From assembly GCA_033239525.1 (NCBI GenBank), contig BSYO01000014.1:14926021-14990020 (forward strand): 64,000 nucleotides of DNA, in the 5' to 3' direction. Each line of letters begins with the position of its first letter. Within the stretch, counting starts at the first letter, position 1. The translations under genes and the position numbers were made by a program. The DNA is from Nepenthes gracilis (taxonomy: Eukaryota > Streptophyta > Magnoliopsida > Caryophyllales > Nepenthaceae). The notes under the pieces were generated by a model. The model saw only the letters and a list, made by a program, of their open reading frames with translations. It made no database searches and was not told the DNA's origin. Below, in pieces: positions 46,930-58,914 of the stretch.

Positions 46930-47990
46930 GCCTTATAAATATCATCTCATATGACCCTGGCAGAATTCCTCCCAAAGTTAAGTCCATGCTAGAGGAATCC
47001 CCTAAAGATACAGTCAATTCTCTTTAGAATATATTTTGGCAAAATAAAGATAGAAATTCATTAGCTCTAGATATTAGCAGAATTTGATGAGATGAGCTGA
47101 AAACAACCTTTGAGGTAGAGCCAACTAATCTTCCAAAATATTGTCCTAATAGAGATTTTATCGATCAAGCCCAGAGAAACATATATAACAAGCCGGGATG
47201 AGATGAGAGGGACCCCTAGATACCAAACAGGAAGATGAACTAACCAGAATTCAATGATACCTTTGATAATATTGAAAAATTGATTATCACAGTTTCAAAA
47301 AAAAGTATTCACTTTTTTCTGAATTAGGAATCAAAACAGCGAGATTAGAGAAAACCTAGAGGCAAGGCTTTCACTAACTTGCAATCGACCCCACAAAAGA
47401 GCATAAGGTTGTCAGTAAAAGCAAGTATCGTAGTTTTAAAATCATTACATTTTCAGTAGTATTGAATTACTAAAGTTTTTGAAATTAATGATGCTATGAA
47501 GGACCTCCATAAATATGACAAAAAGGTAGGAAGATTTAGGGTCTCCTTTGCATAGTCCCTTACCATCCTTGAAACAATTTAAGGATTTTTCATCGATAGA
47601 GATAGAAAAACTACGAGAAGTGATGCATATTTTAATCCAACTAATAAAATGGCCAGAAAGCCGATCAACTTCAATGAATCAATGCTAAAGTCTCAATTCA
47701 CAAAGTCAAAGGCTTTCATGACATCAACTTTCAAAATGCATCGACTATGGTATTTGTTCAAGTAATACTTATAAAGTAATTCTTATGCCAGAATAATATT
47801 ATTACTAATACGCCTGTTTTCTATAAAAGCTGTTTAACATGGATTGACAAGGGCTGGAGAGTCGACTTAAGTCGATTGACAATGATTTTAATAATGATTT
47901 TGTATACACATTATGAAAAATAATAGACCTGAAATCAGCAACATTTGTGAGAAATTACCTTTAGGAATGAGATAAATCTTGGTGCAATTA
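46930..47990 (-). pseudogene. LINE reverse transcriptase remnant
   Basis: Minus-strand pieces in RT order: DFRSIIFHNVYTKSLLKSL (near 47930), HFISWIKICITSRSFSISID (near 47660), GKGLCKGDPKSSYLFVIFME (near 47560; the G-DP-SPYLF block), then FTDNLMLFCG (near 47430), which corresponds to the FADD box with one Asp lost. SKVSLNSG and FGI-GSL follow, then a DxKxLLG-like stretch. At least six stops are present. Confidence 0.7.
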
Positions 47991-48339
47991 ATTTGTTTTT
48001 GAAAATACCCATTCTAGAATAAGTCCATGACCACGTGAGGTAGGAGGTGACCCATGATGTCCCAAGATCTTTTAATGAAAGCAGCAAAAAACCTATTCCG
48101 ACTCAAAGCTTTGGAGTCCCTAAAATTAAATACAGCCATGCAGATATCATCTAGGGAGGGAATAAAAATAAGGCTATGAAAATGGAATGAAATGATGCAA
48201 AACCTTGTTATTAGCAGGACCAATCTAAGAGGCCTCTCCAAAAGCTTTGAGAAGTAGTTAATAATGACCTCACGTGTCTCCCGATCAGAAAATGTGAGAA
48301 AGCCATCTTTTTTGACAAGTGAGATGATCCTTCTACGAT

Positions 48340-48678
48340 TTACTTCTCTTTAATGGCGTTAAAAAAGTACTTCATACAATGGTCACCATAATTAAACCAT
48401 TCAATGTTGGCTTTTGCTTGAGGAAGTCCGCTATATGTAAGGCTTTCCACAAGGCGACCCAAACGTTGAGATTTTGAGGAGATTAAGATAGGGCAAAAAG
48501 GGAAGTAAGAGAGAGTCATTTGGGCAATCTTAAGCACCTTCGAAGAAAAGGCAACGGCTAGGCTAAGATCACTAATTTCTTTGTTTAACTCCTTAATAGT
48601 TGTTTTGATGTGCATAAATTTGGAGACAATTTGAAACATTGGAACACAGTTGACCTCACCAGTCCAAGAGGAACCCAT
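48340..48678 (-). pseudogene. LINE ORF2 linker between endonuclease and RT
   Basis: Open for 112 codons: VPMFQIVSKFMHIKTTIKEL then NKEISDLS, and near the end AKANIEWFNYGDHCMKYFFN. These match the plant L1 ORF2 segment before RT (K-LK-LK--LK--N and K--W---GD-NTK-FH). It is the longest intact frame of the LINE. Confidence 0.7.
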
Positions 48679-48689
48679 AATATCTCAAA

Positions 48690-49475
48690 ATCTGGGATTG
48701 TTAGTTATAAAATTATTGAATTTGAAAGAATTCTTTCTAGGGTAATTAGAATTTCATTAAAGGAGTAGACAATGAAAGTAGTTCGAGATACTACCATGGG
48801 CAAAAGACACTTGAAAAGTCCCATAAGCAGAAAGTTAGACAGCATTTACTAGAATTCTATCTAATTTCTTATGCATGTATTTTAGGTCGTCTCGTCAATT
48901 GCAACATATGAATGTAAAATCATCAAAGCTATGGTCCTATAGATTAGAGGAGGCAAGACAATAGGTAAGGTCCCTATATCCCTCCTCCAATTAGTTACCC
49001 TTAAGGATCTTTGAATCATGTAACACCATATTAAAATCACCAAGAATGATCTATGGAAGATCTTCCTTATTGGTCAGCTCCACAATTGAGTTCTAGAAGC
49101 TTCGTCTTCTTTTAATAGATTGGAGACCATATACAAAAAGAGTAGAAAATTTTGGTGTCACACACCATATCAGTAAAAATGCCAAAAATAATTTACTTGT
49201 TAATCTCAAAGTCCAAGAGTGAAATAGGTGAGGAATCTCACCTAATCCAAATACAACCACCTTGGACACAATAGTAGTTCATAGTCCAAAACCAATTATG
49301 AACAAAAGAAGACCAAATTGAAGTTGTATTAGAATCATGTGCTCTCGTTTCCACTAAGCCATAGATATTAAATTTATGGGACTTTATGAAGCCCCTAACT
49401 ATGCGAGCCTTTTTGGACGCATTAAGGCCCCAAATATTACAACAACCAACGAATCAGTTGATAACCTAGGGTAGA
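48690..49475 (-). pseudogene. LINE endonuclease remnant
   Basis: The minus-strand frame near 49450-49225 reads NIWGLNASKKARIVRGFIKS then HKFNIYGLVETRAHDSNTTS and GGCIWIR, the start of the L1 endonuclease (N-WGLN block and the catalytic E in ETR). The downstream part is decayed. Confidence 0.65.
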
Positions 49476-49769
49476 ATGGGTAATCTATTAGGCCATTAGA
49501 TTTATTTTTAGCAATAGCCTTCCATTTTGGTAGGTCAACAATTATGCAGAAACTATGAACACCATTGTAGATGGCACAAACTTGGATAGAAGTCCTAGCA
49601 TTAGCGGTTGCGTGCACGGGTGGAGGGATTCGGGACTTGGGGCGTTGTCCCAATAGCATTAGATAGGCTTGGCACATCGAAGGGATTTGATGAGAAAGTA
49701 GAAGCCATAGGCTCTGATAACCTCTCCAAAGATGGAGGGAGGGGGTCCAAAAGAACCACATATGACTGA

Positions 49770-50220
49770 GTCGCCCTTCACCTCAAACAATCCTCAAGAA
49801 GCCTATTAGTAAGTTTATAAATCAATACAGGTCATAAAGGCCATGCTTTAATCTTATGACCAAAGTATTTATAAACAAAGCAGGTAGCAAATTTCCATTG
49901 ACATTCCAAATGGATTTCCACCATTTTCTTATCCCCCAATAAGGAATTAATACTAGTAATTAAGGAGGTTGACTCCGACAGTTTGGCACCTACCCTAAAC
50001 TCAACACAAATCTAGCCCACCCTCTCCGGTTTCTCAATTTGTTTATTATTGCGGATGAGCTTAACCACAATACTAGCAATATAATTAATCCTCTACAAAT
50101 AGGAATTCTAGTGGAATTCTAAAAAAGTCAACTCATATAGGGATAGTTTTATGTCATTCTTTGTAAAGATTTATACTGGGCTTTCATTATTTGAACAAGA
50201 TAGGCTTGCCCATACAAACA
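49770..50220 (-). pseudogene. LINE ORF1 remnant (DUF4283 / CCHC type)
   Basis: On the minus strand, RINYIASIVVKLIRNNKQIE (near 50095) then ICVEFRVGAKLSE, then HLECQWKFATCFVYKYFGHK (near 49920-49860), which parallels the end of DUF4283 followed by a zf-CCHC_4 knuckle. Two knuckle Cys are lost. Typical of ORF1 of plant L1 elements. Confidence 0.55.
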
Positions 50221-51330
50221 GGGGGCCTGAGTGGAGAACAAGTCTCATACCATTGACATTAGAGAAAGCAAAGAAAAGAAGCTATTAGAATTAACCAAAA
50301 TGCAGGACAGGCTAAAGCTCCATCAGTGCTTGTGGGCCGTATCCTCAACCGTGGGGAAAGGAAGCTTTTTCTCTGTGAATTATCCAACAAAGGTGTGCTA
50401 CCAAAACTCAGCACCGCGGAAGGCCGCCTTTGTTGAGGGCAAACAAGGATTTTGTCTTCATTAATGCGTGGGGGTGAAAAAGATGACTGAGAGCAACCGT
50501 ACTGCTCTACAGATTGGACGATTCAGTAGCCTGCAAAAATAGAGGCATTCAAGGGTAGGCAAATAAAGTCACAACCACAAGGACCGGATATGGAAATTCG
50601 GGAAGCATCAGAAGGTGCAGGCTCCTCCATGAAGTTTCTTTCGACGATGATAACTCTAGCCAATTTCAAAGGGGCATAACAAGCAGGAGCAGTTGGATGA
50701 GGGAAAATGGCCAGCCAGGCAATAAGGTCTCAAAGATGATAACATTAGACAAAATTTCGTTTGACTTTAGAGAAGCATCCAAGGCAGGGAATCAAGGATA
50801 GGGACAAGGGATTTACTCAAAGGCTGATGCTCGTCCTCATTATACCTTAAAGCACTGTAGACAGGGAAGTCAGAATTTCGGACATGGGTAAGATTATTAC
50901 CCGACAACTTAGTAATCTCCATACATCCTTCGAAGAACAATAAGCAAGATGGTCAAACCGAAGAAGAGTGGTATAGGGTTTACTGGCGTGATCATGTTCC
51001 TTCGAAATTTCAGAATCTACCTTCAGGATATCCACGGTAGGCAAGACAGTAGAGGTGTTTCCACCTTCAAGTTGTTAATCACGCCAATGCCATCACTGAG
51101 TCGATTCACGAGGCTCCTAGCAAGATGTGCATGATTTTCAATAGGGCCTTGACGATTACAAACGAAGCAGAGAGCTACTCTTGAATCGCCAAGAGGAAAG
51201 CATCTTCCTTGGAGAGAGACAGCGGCGTCAAGGAAGATGATTTGGGTAGGGGCAAGGGAGACCTCACACAGTCTCTAAGGAAAGAAACATCTTAAGAAGG
51301 CAAAAAACAATGTGACATCATATTAATTTC

Positions 51331-51610
51331 AGGAAAATCGTATATGTCGAAATCTCCTTGGTCTACATGAGTTTATATTTCTAATGGGCAACAGCCCATT
51401 GCCCTGTACTTTTCACATTGTGCTATTTGCAACAAAATGACACATATGTGACCTTACTCGTATATTACAAAAATATTATTTTGTGTTGGTTTGAGCCAAT
51501 CCCAATGATTGTGAGGTAAGGAGGAACCGAATTTCATGGTCGTTTTGGCCCATTTTCGGACTAAAACGATGAGTTCCCAGCCCAACCCGAAGCCAACGGT
51601 TTTAATGTTG
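51331..51610. other. Spacer between LINE and promoter-like region
   Basis: No feature recognised apart from a GCCCA-rich stretch at 51545-51595. Confidence 0.4.
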
Positions 51611-51628
51611 GCACTATAATATAAATAC

Positions 51629-51690
51629 TATATAAAGGGGGCATGTAGGGTTTTTAGAGAGATATTTCTGCGTCTCGCTTTCTTCTACCT
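51629..51690 (+). promoter_or_regulatory. TATA box and leader of a possible transcript
   Basis: TATATAAAG at 51629-51637 is followed by TAGGGTTTTTAG (51646-51657) and then a pyrimidine-rich CTTTCTTCTACC stretch (51678-51689), the usual layout of a plant housekeeping-gene promoter. No long open frame follows; the first ATG (51710) opens only seven codons. Confidence 0.4.
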
Positions 51691-52627
51691 TATTCCTCGA
51701 GACTGTATCATGGTTACCCTCGGCCGGTAGTAATTCCTCGCCAATGTTACTTAGCTGGCGCCTCCACCTTCCGCGGCTCCTCAGAATGCGCTAGGTCCTC
51801 TCTCAGCCTCTTCAGCGGTCCATTGCTGTCGAGATGTTGAAGTCGATGGCATTGTGATTGTTGAGGTTTTCAGAATTTTATTCAGCGAGACTGCAGCATA
51901 ATCAGTCCCTGTTTTTTTTTCTTTCCCCCCTAACTTTTATTGATCGCAAATTATGCTCAGCACATTTATTGTTTGCAATTGTACCGTGATTCAATTTCAA
52001 GGTGGCATTTATGGACAAAACTATTTCTCATCTGACTCAAGGTGCGTTGATAACTTGTGCGCATGTCTGAGCCTTTTTTGCTCTCGTTGGTTCGTTTACT
52101 CCCTCTGGTTTCTTCTCTCTCTCTCTTATACAAGCATTAGTTCCCCCCCCCCCTTTGTTTGGCATATGAACTGTTGTCAGAATTAATTTGTTGTTGGAGG
52201 TAAGTGTGCGTTGATTTCAAGGTAAATTCCTCGTTCTGAATGCTGGTAGTTTGACTAGCATGATAGACTTTAACTTAACACCCATAGAATCTGAGCAATC
52301 TACCTCCATTATTTTTCCTCCTCCGGATTTGTCTAATTTATTTTCATTTTATATTCTCCAATTTCGTTGTTAACTCGTCTATTCAATTGTAATTGCAAGT
52401 GCTTTTGGAAATCCCGGTTAATTTACTAAAACATAGGTGAATTACGTTTTATTACTTGGTAGTTAAGTTATGTGGTTTTTACCAAGTAAACTTCGAATTT
52501 AATGACGTTGAATTACATTCAAGTGTAAACCTTCGCTCTTGATGCAAATTACATCCAATTATGTATTAAAGATCGCGTAAGATTTTCCTTTAAAAAGTTT
52601 TTAAGCACAACGATAGTAATTGAATCT

Positions 52628-52838
52628 GCAGCTCAAAAATATTAGAATTCATGTTTGTGGTTGCATTGGAAACCTACTCAGTATTAACCAAAATTCGTTG
52701 TAAAACATTTAAATTTGCAGCTCAAAAATATTAGAATTCATGTTTGTGGTTACGTCAAAAACCTACTCAGTATTAACCAAAATTCGTTGTAAAACATTTA
52801 AATTTGCAGTTCAAAAATATTAGAATTCATGTTTAAAT
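52628..52838. repeat. 89-bp tandem repeat, about 2.4 copies
   Basis: Units start at GCAG(C/T)TCAAAAATATTAG at 52628, 52717 and 52806 (the third partial). The first two units are nearly identical over 89 bp. Confidence 0.9.
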
Positions 52839-53359
52839 ATGTTTACATTGAAAAGCAATTCAGTTTCTAAGTGTGTTAAGTAACTCAAGAGCCACAGTTT
52901 CTTGAAGGGCTCTAAGGGAAGTCCTCACATCCCATAAAGCTTTTTATTTTCTGGTATGCTCCTCTGTCGCTCACAGAGTGAATGAACATCAATCCATCGT
53001 TGGTATAAATACCAAATATGCACATTGCAGTTCAGTTGTGTGCAAAATTAATGCTATGGGATTCCAAGCATACTCTCTGTTAAGCTTTTACTATGAGCTC
53101 CATGGCCACACTCTGATGCTAGGGATAGTTTTATTGCTCTGGTGGGCTTGCTTTGCTTGTCAGCGGTACTAAATTTTTGTGCTTTATTATTTCTTTCGTT
53201 TTATGGAGCTGTCTATATGCTAGTTTGCAGGTAGTTTGACTTGGCTTTTTTTTTTCCCACTTCCTTATGCTTCCCTTTTTAGAAGTGGTTACTACTTCAC
53301 GTTTTCTTTCAGTTTTTTTTTTCCTTTTTTTTGGGGGGAGAACTGGGGGGACTCTCGCC

Positions 53360-53476
53360 AAGGCAGTGATGACGAAAATCATTTCTCGATTCTGATTTAA
53401 GGACCTAATGCAAGTACATGTGCATTCTTCATGTATACTGCATGTGATGACAGTTATTTGTGCGTGTCTGAGCCTT
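53360..53476 (+). ncRNA. Candidate C/D-box snoRNA
   Basis: Box C GTGATGA (53366-53372), box D' CTGA (53392-53395), box C' TGTGATGA (53443-53450) and box D CTGA (53468-53471). Flanking AAGGC (53360-53364) and GCCTT (53472-53476) can pair as the terminal stem. The order and spacing fit a box C/D guide RNA that directs 2'-O-methylation. A partly similar block lies at 51998-52076 with a matching TGTCTGAGCCTT end but a degraded box C. Target RNA was not identified. It lies within the possible transcript described above, as many plant snoRNAs do. Confidence 0.35.
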
Positions 53477-55530
53477 ATGGTTGGGTTTTTCCACTGTCCA
53501 TTTTCATCACCTTTACAGAAAAAGTGCAGGGAATGAGAAGTGGGGAGGGTGCAGTGATTTGGTCGAGTTCACTAGGTTGGATATGAAGCTCACATAGAAA
53601 TTTTCATTGGATTGAGGACCTATGAAAACATCCAAATGTTGTTTGACATATAGAAGTTCTAATGATACACTCCACTGAATATTGTAGTTAGATATTTAAT
53701 ATGGATTTTTCATCAGCTGTCTTTTTCTTTCTGCTCAAAAGCAGGTCATCAAAAAAAAAAAAAATGGCCCAGAAACTGACTCATGTTATTACATCTATAT
53801 GGATTGATATTGCAATTGAACTTTCTAGACATTTGTAGTTCGTTGTCTAATTAGATACCTGTTTAGTGAATAGATTCGATAGCAACTTCTTAGGTGGAAT
53901 TCAAAGGGGTCAAATAGAAAAGGATACCCGAATCATGGAAATATAATGAAACATACGATAAACCAACGTTTATCGAATTTAACAAAGAAACTGAAGGAAT
54001 GGTAGTCTCACAGTAATTAGCAATGACCCTTGCACATAAATCGTGAAATTTGATTCATCCAATGCAATTTTGTGTGCAATCAGCATTCCCTTAAATTGCA
54101 GCCTCAGCCGTACTTCTGGAGGTATCTTTTAGATCCAATCTTTTCTGTACCTTATGCATGCTCCTTGCCTTTTTTTTCTTCAATTTCACATTCTGGAGAT
54201 TGATTCATGCCCCCCTCATTTTTTTTACATAAATAAGAAATCATGGAAATTGCTTGCTGTATCATATTTATATACTGGTGGATTGTCAAACTCCTAAAGA
54301 CTAGACTCTGGTGTTGCTTGTTTGCCACAGTTTCTGAAGCTTTTGTGAATGAAAACAAAGAAAAGGTGCAAATTGCTTTGTCTGTTTTCTCATTTCTTTG
54401 ACAACGTAATGAGCTGAAAAGAGTTAAAAGCCTAGGGCTCCAACTTCAGCCTCCAGTCATCGAGGGGAAGGTGCCAATGCACCTGAATTCGCTTGGGTAA
54501 GATCCTTATTTGTTAGTTTTGACTTGTCTTCAGTTTTTGCACAAATTGCCGATCCTTTATTGCATGTCTGTTCCTCCCTTATGTAAAGAAATAGCTGTTT
54601 TCAGGTCAAACAAGTCAATTCAGAAGTAGCCTCAAGCTACCGCCGGTCGCAAGATTTTATGAAATTTAACTATTTAAAGATTTCCGAATTATTAAGTTAT
54701 TTCACTGCATAATGCGAAATAAAAACATTATTTTGTCATAATCCATGCACAGTGTTCTTTTCAAAAAAAAATTGTAGTTAATTTTTATTCCTTCATCCTT
54801 ATCTCTCTTTCTTCTTGAAAATTCACGGAATTTTGTACGCGGAGCTGGAATACTATTTTTTGGAGGAATTTTTAAATTTAGAGTCAGTAAAATTAACAAA
54901 ACTTCATCCTATTCAAATCCGAAAACTGCCCTCATTATCAAGAAAAATGTCACTAATTATCCTCAATAAATAATGATTTATTTTGTCACTTATAGGATAG
55001 GAAGAGGGCCAATTCTTAGTTATAAAATTGTCATTCTTTCTACCCCGCCAATTAAAGAAATAATCTTTAAAAAATATTGCAAAATCATTCGAAATTATAA
55101 CATTTAATCATTTCGATAAATTATAAAATATGTATCACGTCATATAGAATAATTCTAACATCATGCTGAGCATCTCTTATTCTTTTTAAGAGATTATACG
55201 GGCGGACTCTAGGTGGTTCTTGATAGTTACAATAAGTTTATGCAACCATAACCCATTATGGTAGAATTTTGTTTGGATGGTTTTCTACTTTGATTTGAAG
55301 GGATTTCATCATCTTATGAATTCATGCATGGGGTGTGTTTTTCTTTCAACAGTCAGAATACTTGAAGTGTAGATGCTGCAGTATTCCTTTATTCTCATTA
55401 TTGTCAAATGAGACGATTATCTCAGTATTAGATTTTTTTTTTTTTGTGCTTTCAGGTTATGATTGTGGAGTTCTTGAAGGCATTGATTACATTGGTGATT
55501 GAACGAAGGCCTCTCGGTATGTTCTTTATG

Positions 55531-57360
55531 AAGTAACAAAAGCAATTTATTTGATCCTAAGTTTTGGAATGGTGTAGTTAATTTTTATTTTTCAAAATTA
55601 TTTATGTGAAATTTAGACTTAGGTTGCCTTTTTTTTCTTTTCTTTTTATGAACACCCAAGTTGTCAAAGAATTTTATTCCTTTTTTCTTTTAAGTGAAAA
55701 CCTGCCTTCATACTTAAATGTCTAAAAATGTCACATATCTGTATGTTAAAATATATATATATATATAATTTGTAATTGTTTTATGTAAGTTTTAATATTT
55801 ACCTATATTGACTTAAATTCAAATAATCTTTGAAGCTTTTACCCTAAAATCCCATTCATCTTCTTCCTCTGTTTTCTTTTCTCTTTCTCTCTCAACACCT
55901 AAGGCATGTACTTAGGGCATCTCCATTTTATTTGTTCGATGTGGAAATTTTCACGAATTAACTTTAAAAAAATCATTTAAATAATCACTTTTAATTTTTT
56001 TTACTATTTAATTAAATATTTAATTAATCTTAGTATTATAAAAATTATAAAAAATAATAATAGATATAAATTTTTTATTTTAAATTTTTATTCAATGATG
56101 TATAAGAGAGAGAAAGATTTACCCCCCAAAATTCCGAGGAGTGCCTGGAAGAGCACGGAGTACGGAGAGACAAGGCTTTGCAGCTAGACATGATTTTAAT
56201 TAGATCTATTTATTTATTTATTGGCTCAGCTGTGTCGTTTGGCTGTAAAATCTCTCATAAGGTGTCGTTTTAATCAGGAGCATTTATGACTTTTTACGTT
56301 TTCGATTATAATATACTAAAATTCAAATCTTAAGCTACAGTGATTGACTTATCCTTTTATCATACTCAAGCCTGTAATTTTTCAGTAAGTCGGAGGGCAA
56401 TTGCGGCTAGTTTGATATTTGACTTCTGATTTTTAAAAAATATTATTTATATATTTAATTATATATTTATTCGTATTAAAATTATCAAGAGCAGATGTGA
56501 ATTATATTATATTTTGATTTTTATTTTCTCCCCTCTCTCACTCAACATACTAAAGATGATAATTTTAATATAATATAGATAAATATATGGCTTAGTTTAT
56601 AAATGATATTGTTTTCTTTTTTTTTTATAGTAAATTCAATTATTCGAGGGCCTAATTCGATAAAATATTTTTTGACTGTTTAATATATAAATTCATCAAG
56701 TATTAACGTTATATTTATAAATTTTTTTTAACTTTAGAAATATATTTCTATCAAAAGCACCTACCATATAATTTTGTATTTTAATCATCTTATATTAATC
56801 ATGTATATTGTGTTACAATTTATATCACTTGTTTCTTGAATTTTAAATATCATATAATAAAATCTATTATTTTTTGCATTTTTTGGTCATTAATTTAATT
56901 TTATTTTTTATTATTTTTAAAATTATTAAAATTATAGTTGGCCTATTTAATTTTATTACTACATATCTCATCTTGGATGTCTATTGTTATTATACATAAG
57001 TTCATAAATGTTGAACTAAATTCCCAACATTATTTCATAACACATAAAAATAAATAAAAAATAAAAAATAAACCAAGAAATAAAAGACAACTCCCAAAAA
57101 TCATATTTAATATCCTAATTATGAAAGATAATTATATATATATATATCAAAGATCAAATTTATTAATAAAATATCATATATACTAAATATAACAAAAAAT
57201 AAATATAATTATAATATTTAATTATTTTAATAAAATATAAAATATATGTATATATACATTTTTAATAATTTTATCAATCAGTTTATATTATTAAATTTAT
57301 ATAAAAAATAAATAAATAAATAAAATATTATATAATATTTTTTAAGGGTTTATAAAAGAT
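55531..57360. other. AT-rich spacer
   Basis: No gene recognised. Contains (TA)n at about 55751-55767 and 57134-57147. Confidence 0.55.
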
Positions 57361-57720
57361 TTTTCGAATCTGGAAAGGGCCTGGGCATTGTGGCAATTAG
57401 GGTTGGACGGATTAGGCTCCGAGGGCCCAGTCAAAATAGGGCAGGCCCGGTTCTGCCCATAAGGCGGTGGATTTTGGTGGGCCATGCTGTCCGCTGGGCA
57501 GGTCTCAATTGTGCCTGCTGTCAGGGGTCCAGGGAACTCCAACCCCAACCACCAGCCAGCCACCGCCGCCGCCTCCGCCCAAACGAGGTGGTTTTACAAA
57601 CCTCATCTCAGTGGGCCCACCCACCTGCCCATATCCAACCAATCCATGACCAGTATCTCGTCTACAATAATGCATATTTATTTTGTTAGAAGTAAGATAC
57701 TTTGGGCCCCACCCGTACCA
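57361..57720. other. GC-rich island with repeated GGCCCA/TGGGC motifs
   Basis: In an AT-rich surrounding, this stretch has at least six TGGGC or GGCCCA cores (57382, 57424, 57477, 57495, 57612, 57703). TGGGCC-type (site II) motifs are common in plant promoters. The open frames here (57390-57689 and others) show no recognisable domain and look compositional. Confidence 0.35.
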
Positions 57721-57834
57721 TCACCATTCATGACTATCCACCAATCTTCCTTCTGGGTAGGTGCCATCCAATCAATCACTATGTTTTTTAAATTAATTTA
57801 CAATAAATGAAATAGGTAAAATTAATATAAGTGA

Positions 57835-57876
<42 letters not shown>

Positions 57877-58914
57877 CTGAACATTTAAGTAAATATAACG
57901 TGGTAGATGGTGGAAGAGCAGGCAACAAAATTTAAAATTTTAATTTTGATTTCAACTTCCAGTAAAACATCAAGTGGGTTTTTATTCTTCTAGGAAAAAA
58001 TTTAAAATTAATTTCGATTTTTCTTTTGTTTGTAAGCATATTTTGAAATTAGGTAAAGTAAAAGATAAAATTTTCCTTTTAATTAATACAAATTAATATA
58101 TTTAAATAATATTAATAATTAGCGTGTTTAATAGGAATCTAATATATTATATTGACTTAGATATTATAATTTGACGATAAATTTGAAAACTTATTACACC
58201 CAAATAATTAAACTAGCATGGTTCACAGACTTTTTAACTAAAAAAATCACTTATTTAATTTACAGTATCATGTATAAATATTAAACCGATAAATTGACAA
58301 TAAATAATAATAATAATAATTAACTTTTATATTAAAACATATATAATAAATATCAAAATATGTAATAAAGATTTAAAATTCATAAACTTATCAACATTAA
58401 GTGCAGGCATTGCAGCAGGGCATCTGGCAGGATGTTAGAGCAGTGTTTAGATTTGGAGACTTAAGTTTTGACTAAGTGACACTTATGGCTTAAAATTTTA
58501 AACAAACTATTTTTTTTCGTAAATATATATTAAAAAACAAGGGAGACCAAATGAATTTGATGTGTAATGAGTTCTATTTTCTTATTTTACTCCATTTTTG
58601 GAGACAAATCTTTTTTGGGTGATAACTACCCTCCAATTTTACTCATCTTTCTTGATCATTGAAAAATCAGTCGAAAATAAAATAAAATAAAATAAAAAGA
58701 AACCATTGATACAACTCTTACAAGGAATGATTTATCAAAAGAATTTGAAGATTTCAAACAAATACAGAATGAGAAGAAACACATTAAGCAAAGGATGCAT
58801 GGCAGTGTACTTCGGTCCATGAAACCAGAGGCATATGAACAGACAGCCAAATTGATCAACGACAATCAGTTTAAAATCTGCCACTAAACTCGTTTTTCAC
58901 AAACTGCAGACACT
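57721..58914. other. AT-rich spacer and 3' flank of GRF gene
   Basis: Contains a (TA)n tract at about 57843-57869. 58640-58914 should hold the 3' UTR of the GRF gene on the minus strand. No other feature. Confidence 0.5.

Larger units (their letters stand above)
46850..51330 (-). mobile_element. Decayed L1-type LINE (minus strand)
   Basis: From right to left on the minus strand: an ORF1-like region with DUF4283/CCHC features (about 50200-49770), an apurinic-type endonuclease start (about 49470), the endonuclease-RT linker (48678-48340) and a reverse transcriptase (about 48000-46950). This is the plant L1 order. Stops and frameshifts occur throughout. No poly-A tail (a T-run on the plus strand) or target duplication was found, so both ends are approximate. 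Confidence 0.7.
51690..55530 (+). pseudogene. Decayed or non-coding gene of unknown identity (weak LSM6-like exons)
   Basis: Spliced-looking pieces follow the promoter. One candidate exon ends at 54496 before GTAAG and reads KSLGLQLQPPVIEGKVPMHL then NSLG. The next begins at 55456 after a poly-T tract and TTTCAG, and ends near 55516 before GTATGT. By eye these resemble the KLNSG / VDYRG-VL--LDGYM region of LSM6, an Sm-like U6 snRNP protein, with the intron at the same place. Joining at the canonical sites, however, gives a frame that stops at once. It may therefore be a pseudogene, a non-coding host gene, or chance. Confidence in the LSM6 idea is low. Confidence 0.25.

Noticed and set aside
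51121..51180. Possible extra zinc knuckle (CFVCNRQG) on the minus strand
   Set aside because: The His and last Cys are not in place and it lies upstream of the DUF4283-like block, the wrong order for LINE ORF1.
57390..57810. Pro-rich plus-strand ORFs
   Set aside because: Three overlapping frames of similar length show compositional openness, with no domain or splice context.
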